The notes beneath the pieces were generated by a model, which did not search any database, was not told the DNA's origin, and was given only the letters and a program-made list of their open reading frames with translations. A stretch of 64,000 nt of DNA from Fasciola hepatica (lineage: Eukaryota > Platyhelminthes > Trematoda > Plagiorchiida > Fasciolidae), in contig CANUEZ040000047.1 of NCBI GenBank assembly GCA_948099385.1, forward strand, positions 27,422,501-27,486,500, in the 5' to 3' direction. Both the position numbers and the translations under genes were made by a program. Positions 55,764-64,000 of this stretch are shown one piece after another (the first letter of the stretch is position 1; each line of letters begins with the position of its first letter).

Positions 55764-55834
55764 ATGTGGATCAAAATCGATGGCAGTAACAGCCGCATTA
55801 CACCCGACCAGTGTGGACCGCAGTTCACATTTAT
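55764..55834 (-). CDS. ATG16L1: ATG16L1, WD40 exon (most 5' exon found)
   Basis: After CCCTTTTTATACAG, two bases complete an Asp codon, followed by KCELRSTLVGCNAAVTAIDF and DPH, then GTACGT. Human ATG16L1 has '[26 protein letters not shown]' here. The five exons found total 767 bases, about 254 residues of the C-terminal propeller plus stop. The N-terminal ATG5-binding helix and coiled coil must be encoded further right on the minus strand or beyond the window; I could not locate them. Confidence 0.85.
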
Positions 55835-56105
55835 CTGTATAAAAAGGGATATAATTCAAGCGGTGAGCAGGAAGATGTAAAACGATAGCCTACCAAGAAC
55901 CCACATTACTGAGTACTTGAGAAAGAAGATTCGGCGAAATACATGCTTTCAAAATTATTGATTTTTAAGCCACTGTAAGTAATATGAACCACAGGCAAAT
56001 AATCATGCGGATAGGCAAAAAAAAAAACAACTACGAAAAACCGCCTGAGAGCCAGATTGTTCTTGTCATGTGATTGGTTTAAACAGATTATCGGGCCGGT
56101 GGTTT

Positions 56106-56265
56106 TTTTATTACGTGCTTGCGTATATGAAGGGGTACACCCCATAGATTCAAACACCCTTTAAACTGTTGAGAGTAGCTGGCGATCAGACCTTGAGTGG
56201 AGATCTCAATATGTTAGGAGTGATAACGAACCAGACAACAGTGGATTAGTCTACGGCCCAGACCA
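56106..56265 (-). repeat. S2 SINE body copy, diverged
   Basis: Contains TTACGTGCTTGCGTATATGA, GGGTACACCCCATAG and GATAACGAACCAGACAACAG in S2 order. Confidence 0.5.
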
Positions 56266-56789
56266 ATTACGTAAATAAAAAGCATTTGGGTGCAAAAGTC
56301 AGCGGTCTGCTTTCTTACTTCTATAGCATTGTTTATCGCCAAAAAGTAGGTGCAATTACAATTTATACGGATGAGGTGACGTTGGAATGCGTTGGCCATT
56401 GGCCGGGGTACAGGTTATTGCCGTGGTGTTGAAAATCGCGGGTGAGGTGATACGAATGCCTCTAACGTGTGCGTGTTGTGGTGAAAGTTTCATTCCAACC
56501 GTCACGAGGGGTAAACGCGACAGTGTGTTTTCGGGGTTCGGTCGGCTCACCGCGGTTTCCGGTTTTGGTCAGGACAGTTGGGGAGCTTGAACTAGCCAAT
56601 TTTGTGCACAGTACAGGGTTCAGTAAGCAAGTGACGATTGCCTTTGCCGTGGCCATGCCTCGAAGTCGAATTGGTTTTGATCGATTAGGTGAAACCCAGT
56701 ATGACTGTGAATGCCTTTTCTGGGTCGACCGTGAGACCTCTATTAACCGAATAGTCTAGACGACCCCCAAGTCATCCAAGATGTCTTAA
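56266..56789. other. Unassigned sequence
   Basis: Overlapping open frames of 60-96 codons on both strands (56356-56759). Locally GC-richer than surroundings. No family recognised. An ATG16L1 upstream exon could lie here or further right, but none is convincing. Confidence 0.3.
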
Positions 56790-57440
56790 AACCACTCGGC
56801 CATTGAATTCATCCAGTATGCTATGTACTTTGTTCCATCGAAGTGCAAAATGCTTCTTCAACACTGGCAAGGAGATTTTTCTGCACTCACTCTTTGTGCG
56901 GAACATTTGGAAACTGTCAGCAACTTTGTGTAGCTTGGCAGTCGCATTCCCCCTGGAGAGAGGTATCGGAGACGAGATCTCGCTGCGCATCTCTAAGGCC
57001 CGTTCGGCTTTTGCCAATCTAAGGCACCTGTGGTGTTGTCCCGTCATCAGTCTCTCCCTAAAGGACAGTTTATAACGCCGTAGTTTGCTCGGTACTAGCT
57101 TATGAAGGCGAAACATGGAGAGTTCGACATGATTTGCACCGTCTGCCCGTGTTCGATTACTGGTGTCTATGATTCGTCGCATGGGTATGGTGGCAGCATC
57201 ACATCCGTAATAACGAAGTGCGACGGAGAGTATTTGGAGTGGATTGTGAACCACTCAAAATAATTGTTCCTCTACATCAGTTACCGTTGCTAAGTCACGT
57301 CTTGCGGATGCCCACCAAAAGTTTGCCTCTTCGCGCTTTATTTGCGCTCGCTGGACAGGATTGCAAACGGTAGGGTGGCAGACAACGAATGACCTGGAAG
57401 AGAAATTTAGAAAAACTGACTTTCAGTTAGCCACAGTGGG
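56790..57440 (+). mobile_element. LINE C-terminal fragment (CR1-like)
   Basis: Plus-strand frames read RGIGDEISLRISKARSAFAN, LRHLWCCPVISLSLKDSLYN, VVCSVLAYEGETWRVR, then HIRNNEVRRRVFG and LSHVLRMPTKSLPLRALFAR. This is the post-RT C-terminal region found in CR1-type flatworm LINEs ('...RISKARxAFxxLRHLW...VLLYGCETW...'). Stops and frameshifts interrupt it and no RT core remains. Confidence 0.6.
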
Positions 57441-57736
57441 TTGATCGCCCACCAAGTTGGAGCAAAAATGACATCGAAAATTGTTGGTTGGAGGGGCTGG
57501 CGGATATGGCCCGTAACCGGAGTTAATGGTGTCAATGCTGTATGGAATGTCGTGCCGGCTCCACATCCTTCCCCTTCCATGTTTAAAACTATAAAAGGTG
57601 TGAGAAAAAAACCAAAATACCGTGTGTAGAAAAATTGACAACAAGAAATTCTTCGAACTTTTCTGTTCTTTTGCTTTTCGTACACTATTTTCTTACGGTA
57701 CCATGGTTTCTTTGTGACGTTGTCTGTAACAAATCC

Positions 57737-57955
<219 letters not shown>

Positions 57956-58329
57956 CGATGCGCCACATTCGCACCTGAATGAATAAATGACTATGGAGGA
58001 AGTCGGCTCAGGCAGTTTGTTTTTTTGATTGCATGAGGATCATTGATGAGGTACAGAATTCCAGTCTTGCGCCTGGGAACGTTGATTTTGGTGCTATCCT
58101 AAATGTTTTCCTCAACCATCCTGTGTGCTTTTCCCTTGTGAACGATACTGCCAAGAAAAATCCCTTCTTTGGTACGCACGGAGACCTTTCTACAGGCGAA
58201 TTCGGTTCTGTTCGTTTGGATAAATTTGCAGCCTAATCCAGACAGAAGCTCCTTCGTGTGGATGTAGGTACTGTTATCCCATAAAACAAGAAGACCAAGT
58301 TGAATTGCAAGCACAGTTTCAGAATCTGA
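57956..58329. other. Unassigned sequence
   Basis: A plus-strand 67-codon frame (58033-58236) ends with TGEFGSVRLDKFAA and a stop. No family recognised. Confidence 0.3.
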
Positions 58330-60640
58330 AGAATATAACTGACGATCATCATCATCAACAACAACAACAACATCATCACCATCATCGTACAGCGTTATAC
58401 AGTAGGGCAAACCCCACTGACCACTGCCTTTCTCACCATGTTGCACGCTGAATTAGAAAGTATGAATATACAAGATGGACAGGGAGTGGATCTACATGGG
58501 TGGGAAAAGGAAAGAATGCCCTAGTAGTCGACACACGGAATACATAGTCTAACTGTACAAACGCACATCGATCAGTCATTCTGATTTGAAAGTGACAACA
58601 TGATCACCACTGTTCACGGTTAGCTGCCATATCCTTCAGTGTCTCCAGCCAACTGGTAGACGGATTTCTTGGACCCCAACCACGAAGGCGTGAAGCACCT
58701 ACTTTGCATAAGTTTGTTGTACATTTTCTCATTCCTCGGTGTCACGTCGTCTGTTGACCTCCACGTGGTTTTTTTCCACTTCTGAGGAGGAACGGAAAAT
58801 AGGACAACGTACAGTGGACGTATGTTTGCCACACGTAACACGTGCCCCAAACAACGAAGCCCACTAATCTGGATACGCTGTGACAGAACGTCCTCCGAAT
58901 TAATACCCAATACTCACTTTCTCACCTCATCATCACTCACTCCGCTATTCAAATCAATCCTAGCGATACCAAGTAAACATCGGTGGTTGAAAACCTCAAG
59001 ACGACGAATATCTTCCACACGCAGACTCCAAGTCTCGTAAACATACAACTAAACTGAACGCACTGCGCCACAGTATACACGAACTTTCAACTTCAGTGAA
59101 ATATCAGATCGACGCCACAAGTATTTCAGTCCAGCGTACGCCGATCGAGCTACCGATATCCACGTGCTCATCTCTACTACTGTGCTCCCATCCGTCGTCA
59201 CGTTGATGCCGAGGTAGGTGAAGTGGTCGACAATTGACAACACCTCACCATCGAGCATCAACCTCAGAATCGTTGACGTCCAGTATTGTAACATCACATT
59301 ATATTCTGAAGGTGTAAAGCGCATGCCGAATGCAGCTACACCTCTTGCTAGTCTATTTAGTGCACGTTGAGCATGTTCCGTTCATTCGAACAAGCGGACA
59401 ATTTCATCTGCGTAATCTAGGTCACACAGTTTTTCACTATTTCGTCGTTTGACGCCTACATCCTGGAGATCCCGCAAAGCACTCTCCATTATTCCGTCAA
59501 TGACGAAGTTGAACAGGAATGGAGACATGAGACATCCATGTCGAACATCGCTCGTCGTTTCCAACCAACCGGATAGTTCACCATAAACTCTTCCGTAGGT
59601 TAACGAACTTCTGGGGCATACCTTTTCCATGAAGAGCAATGAACAGCGATGTTCTATCAACTGAATCGAAGGCGCCTTTGAAGTCGAGGGGAGTCACTGG
59701 TGTTGATTGACGGCGTGCGTGACGCTCCTCCAGGATTTGACGAAAAACAAAAAATCTGGTCGACTCATCCTCAACCTGGGCCGTTCGGGGAGTGGCAAAC
59801 AGTACAAAAAGAGTGGGTAAATGAAGGGAATTGAAGTTCCAACCACGTGAATTGAAAGTCTCGGATGGAGAAATCAAGGTGGTAAGTTAGATTGACAAAA
59901 CACTACCACCCATTTTGAAAAGAACTGGAGAGAATTCATCGGCACCTGCTGCTTTCCCTCGCTTTCGTAATCGAATGCATGACTCTATCTCTACTTCCGA
60001 TGGAGGCTCAAGTGATACCACCCAAGGATTCGTAGTTAGTGACACAGGAGTAACTACACTAGCGTGCGGCCAGCTAAACTGTTCCTTGAAGTATTCAGTC
60101 CAACGGTCAAGTATTTGCTCTTGGCTATGGATGGGTTCTCCATTCCTATTGCAAATCGTTTCACTGACCTGGGTGCGCCGTCCACCGGTGTCACGAATAA
60201 GTTTGAACAGTCTCCGACTGTTAACTGAAGCAGCTGCTATTTCCATTTCTTCGGATACCACGAATTGATCCACCAATTTTCGCGATCATTCTTAGGGCTT
60301 TTCGTAACCTGCCTTTGTAGATTTCTCCGCATCATATTCATCTCCGTAAAGTTCGAGAGCTGACGCTTTTGCTCCATTAAGCAGCAGACATCAATCTTCA
60401 GAGAGGTCATTGTGAGGGCTAGGCACGCCTGCTGACCGGCCTGCATGAGTGTACGCACGTTGAGGAAGCCGAGATTCAGAGGCAGACGAGGCTTGAGAAA
60501 ATATGAGTTACCAGACAGAGGAGTATTCCCGACACTATTTGATATTGAATCGTTGCGAGTATCAACCGTGTTATCAGTGGGAGCATTATGGGTGGATAGA
60601 TGGAGCAAAGAGAGGTGGTTGGGGACAGAAGACAAAGGCT
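58330..60640 (-). mobile_element. LINE-A copy 3, internally deleted
   Basis: Minus-strand order: endonuclease N-terminus (60635-60390, LGFLNVRTLMQAGQQACLAL, KIDVCCL), then a direct jump to the linker (MEQKRQLSNF...), LFKLIRDTGGRRTQ linker (60276-59887), RT start sharing the novel ISPSETFNSRGW segment with copy 2 (59877-59578), LFNFVIDGIMESALRDLQ and LDYADEIVRLFE (59660-59382), C-terminal domain (59324-58620) and a 3' end in CAT/CAA trinucleotide repeats (58345-58387). Relative to copy 1 about 940 bp of endonuclease are missing. YADD is YADE here too. Confidence 0.78.
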
Positions 60641-60739
60641 GAATAACTAATGATCTAACGCCAATGTCGGAAGATTAAAAAAGCGTGCTGATAACAAGCT
60701 GCTACAAATACCGCAAAATTTAATTTTCAAAACCATGGT

Positions 60740-61400
60740 TCGCTGACCCACCAACAGTTGACTGCACTGAAGGAACCCCGGAAAAGAAAAGATATATTGA
60801 TGCTCAAACAAGATAAGGGATCTGTTTTCCTTATGGACAAGCAATTAATGCAAGACCCAACGAAATTCTCTGTATACCACACAAGAAAAGATGGAATCGA
60901 GGAAGTAGAAAACAGATTAGCTGGATTTTTGAGAAAACTAAAAGATAACGACTACACAATCAACGCTACTTACGAAAGATCGAAACTAAGCGGCCTGCCA
61001 AAATCATTAAAGAAGAGTGTCCTATTCGACTGCAGCCATGACCGATTCACCATTTCATGCAACAGCCCAGTACCTGTTAGAATTATTGCGCAGAACATGC
61101 CAAGTACAGCGTGTGAGACAGTTTTTAGTTCGTGTCCATTATACTAGATTTAGGAATTCAGAAGACTATGCTCTCATTAGACGTCACATCACTGTTTACG
61201 AGCGTTCCGCTTTTGGAAATCTTGGACTTCTCATGTGAATACGAAAATAGATCCAACATATAAATGGGCATCTGGACGGAAAGTCTGAAGGAACCATTGC
61301 TACTCTGCAAGCTAAAAGTTCAGTTCCTGTTTAACGGATGATTCTACCGACAAAGAGACGGCAATGCCATAGGTTCCTCACTAGGCCAGCGGACACTACA
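60740..61400 (+). mobile_element. Penelope-like element fragment (N-terminal reverse transcriptase)
   Basis: Plus-strand frames read ALKEPRKRKDILMLKQDKGS, VFLMDKQLM, NRLAGFLRKLKDNDYTINAT, then in other frames SLDVTSLFTSVPLLEIL and QFLFNG, a stop, FYRQRDGNAIGSSLGQ. These follow Penelope RT order: 'LKxDKGxxxVVMDK', 'DVTSLFTNVP', 'FxFNGxxYxQxDGVAMGSPLGP'. Stops and shifts inactivate it. It complements the C-terminal piece at 44785-45080 but is a separate insertion. It is followed directly by a LINE fragment on the other strand. Confidence 0.75.
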
Positions 61401-61429
61401 TTTTGTGGTGACCCCGGATGAAAGATCGC

Positions 61430-62800
61430 CATAAGCCCGAACTTAGGTTCGACTATTTGCGTACAGGGATTTCATGATAGAAATCGATTTCTCTGGTACA
61501 CCGTTCGACAAGAGGCAGCGCCAGAGAACTGTGCAGTCGACTGAATCGAAGGCCGTTTCAAGAACAAGGGAAACGGAGATAGTGAGCCTATGGAAGGTGT
61601 GCCTATGTTCCAAAATTTGTCAAACAGTGAAGATGTGACCAATGCAACCTCGACCAGGTGTAAAAACAGCCTGATTCTCGCGCGAGCGTTAGATAGGTGG
61701 TGGAGAATAATACCAGCGAGCAGTTTAGATGCGATGCTAACTATACCTATTCCCCTGTTTTCACAGGAGCGCCTGTCACCCTTCTTATAAATCCGTACGA
61801 TGACCGACTCACACCAACTCTTTGGAACTTGCTTCTTCTTGCATTACCACCTGAGGAGTTTTGTCAGCTCCAGTAATAGTGCTGAGCTACCGTCTTTGAA
61901 AACAAATGGAGGCAACCCATTCGGTCTGGCAGCCTCATGTCGTTTGAGATAGCATATTTCACGGAGAACCTCCGGTTCTGACGGAGGATTGGTATCCACA
62001 ACTACAGCTGTAATCAGTGTGCCAGTTAGCAAACCAGTCGTGGATAAAAGTCAATCATTTGTTTCTCGAAATGCTCCTCCCAAAGGACTGGACGACGCTC
62101 CTGCGTCTGAATCACTGAGTTGTTCGCTTCTTTGGTCAATTCGCTAACGCCTGACTTTCCTGGACTAGTATTTCTAGTTAGAAGGAAAATTGTGTGGTTG
62201 TTGCCAACTGCCGCAGCTTTTTCATCTTCCTACACTTCACAACCCAACACTGCTCACATCGGTTCTCAGGTTTCCGATCACTTGGCGTTTAATCGCACCC
62301 CTGTGCTTCATCGTATCAGAAATCTGGAGGAATCGATCTGCTCGCATTTAACGGTGCAATTGAGGATGCAAATATCCATCAATTCTGCATATGTCTGGTT
62401 GCTGGACTTGAAGCAGCATCAATAGCCTCAAGTTAAGTCTCCTTGATCTCTGTCCATCGCTCTTCTGGATCCTGGGCATTCGATTTCATCGATAACCTGG
62501 CGGATAATTCTGCTTGGAAAGCAGATCAACGGTTATCGTCCAGCAGAAGCCGCAGAGAACCGATGAATTCGACTTTAATACGGCCACCGACGAGACGTAG
62601 GCTGAAATGCTCGCAGATAGGAACTTGATAAGTGTCTCCAGAGGTGGACCAAAATGATTGGCAGTCTTGAATTGACCCACAGCAGCGGTAACCGATAGCA
62701 TTATAGTTGATCTGAGTCCAACGCTGCGAAGACGAAGAAGGGTGCCAGGTGAGTCGGTGCCGCCTTTTGTGAGAAATTTGTACTCGCTAGGAATAATCTA
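61430..62800 (-). mobile_element. LINE-C fragment (CR1-like), linker and RT start
   Basis: Minus-strand frames from right to left give an endonuclease/linker region (62701-62100, poorly preserved), EVLREICYLKRHEAARPNGL with PPFVFKDG, IASKLLAGIILHHLSNAR, ENQAVFTPGRGCIGHIFTV, then RLTISVSLVLETAFDSVDCT and VLWRCLLSNGVPEKS. FTPGRGC and AFDSVD are RT motifs of CR1-type elements, with the first catalytic Asp kept. The element breaks off before YADD. A shorter relative is at 29120-29530. Confidence 0.6.
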
Positions 62801-63696
62801 TGTTCGGAACACAGCGGGGTGAATCAGTCGCCGTTATTATTCGGTTGGAACGCCAAATGGCCCTCCTATATTCCTCTCCGTTTTCGTCTATTTGTGAGTA
62901 GTCTGACAAATTTGGCATGGCCTCGTGGACCAACTGGTACAGCACAGACGGTACTAAAGTGTGTGTATGGCAAATATGCGTTTTCGACTCCCACCGAAGT
63001 CAACTGCTTTTGATATTCGGATCACTTCAAAAAAAATTAGAACTGTTACCACAAGGTATTGGAGGTAGGTGGTAATCCCATCGAACATTGACAAAGTCGA
63101 AAGACAGCGTCTAGTTGGACTACTCCAGTCTCATCAATGAAGAACTAACTAACTTTAACGTTTTTGATCCCAGGTTCTTCTGTGATCTTTCGATTCCAAT
63201 ATACTATATTTTAGCGGGGAATGCTAGGGCAACAGAACGACACGAATATCGTATCCATCGGATCAAACCGATCGGATCAACCGACCGAGAACCATAGACC
63301 GAAGAACAGACGGTAAATATGTCGGAAGCATCCCGCAGCAGACAGAAAGAGGTACACAGATTAGCAGCTGAAATGCAGCGAAATCTCAGACAACCAGAGA
63401 GATAGCCTATGTGGGGGGCTACCGATCAAGCCATCAACCGGAACAATCAGACCAGCCGAAAGGAAGTGGTGCGCAAAAGAATCAAGCTGATGGCCACAGG
63501 AAACTGGCGAGAACGCAGTCGAAATGCTCAGACAGCCAGAGGATCAACGTCGCTGCAGCGCGGTCTGTAAAAAGGACAATACAAACGACTGTACATGTTT
63601 CAGCAAGTTGGCTTGTTTGACCGCCCAAATACATGTGTTCCACGCCCGTCTTGCCTTCGTTACAATATGAGCGTACATTCTGATACCTTGAATTCT

Positions 63697-63698
<2 letters not shown>
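62801..63698. other. Unassigned sequence
   Basis: Short frames on both strands; no recognised repeat, exon or RNA. Confidence 0.35.

Positions 63699-63743
<45 letters not shown>
63699..63743. repeat. (TA)n microsatellite, ~44 bp
   Basis: Uninterrupted TA dinucleotides. Confidence 0.95.
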
Positions 63744-63745
<2 letters not shown>

Positions 63746-64000
63746 GCCGATAATCCGGTACAATGTACACAGGGGTGGTGCCATGCAAAAACATGAAACA
63801 GAAACAAAAATGACGAATCAAAGGGAGAGTTTCTCAGGAGTTTTAACACAAGCTGTCACAACATAACCGCCAGTAAGCCCGACACCGACAACAACGAAAA
63901 AATTTCTAGCCTGCTGTGTAGTGGATCTCGAGGTCCACAACCATGCCAGCATGAGGAAACGACAGAAGCAAGTCGTGACGTCAACACTTTGACAGACCGA
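63744..64000. other. Unassigned sequence at window end
   Basis: Nothing recognised. Confidence 0.3.

Overview
The window looks like nuclear DNA of a parasitic flatworm, most likely a digenean trematode. It has AT-rich intergenic DNA and introns with GT..AG borders. It carries a flatworm-type orphan GPCR, CR1-like LINEs, Penelope-like elements, Ty3/gypsy remnants, and hammerhead ribozymes carried by a tRNA-headed SINE, which recalls the schistosome SM-alpha elements. No bacterial operons, viral genome, rRNA or CRISPR array was seen. The lineage call is an inference from element families and was not tested by any search.

Layout. (a) 1-13.5 kb is largely non-coding, with a hairpin element at 1561-1764, a LINE endonuclease relic at 2113-2640 and a SINE copy near 12.7 kb. 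(b) 13583-14572 is an intact single-exon GPCR. (c) 17.77-37.32 kb is a large inverted repeat: two arms of about 7.8 kb (17772-25584 and 29508-37320; paired coordinates sum to 55092) around a spacer holding a 2727-bp tandem duplication. The arms carry LINE and gypsy relics, two SINE families and the last coding exon of LSM7. (d) LSM7 itself is on the minus strand: exon 1 at 39812-40053, a 6.3-kb intron containing a LINE, and exon 2 at 33431-33506 inside the right arm. The left arm holds an orphan copy of exon 2. (e) 41.9-48.7 kb is a nest of transposable elements, including a hammerhead-bearing repeat, two LINE families and a Penelope fragment cut by a LINE. (f) 49.0-55.8 kb holds five minus-strand exons of the WD40 half of ATG16L1. 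They were reassembled here with consistent splice phases, stop codon and polyadenylation signal; the 5' exons were not found. (g) 56-64 kb is again transposable-element debris with long TA microsatellites.

Two observations stand out. First, a tRNA-headed SINE contains a complete type-I hammerhead core in three copies (25129-25173, 27856-27900, 29919-29963). A second, unrelated repeat family carries another complete hammerhead at 42281-42323 and two decayed copies in ATG16L1 introns. Second, the very similar inverted repeat duplicates the 3' end of an essential RNA-processing gene. The genes in the window (GPCR signalling, LSM RNA decay and splicing, autophagy) do not form a pathway; what they share is a repeat-driven setting.
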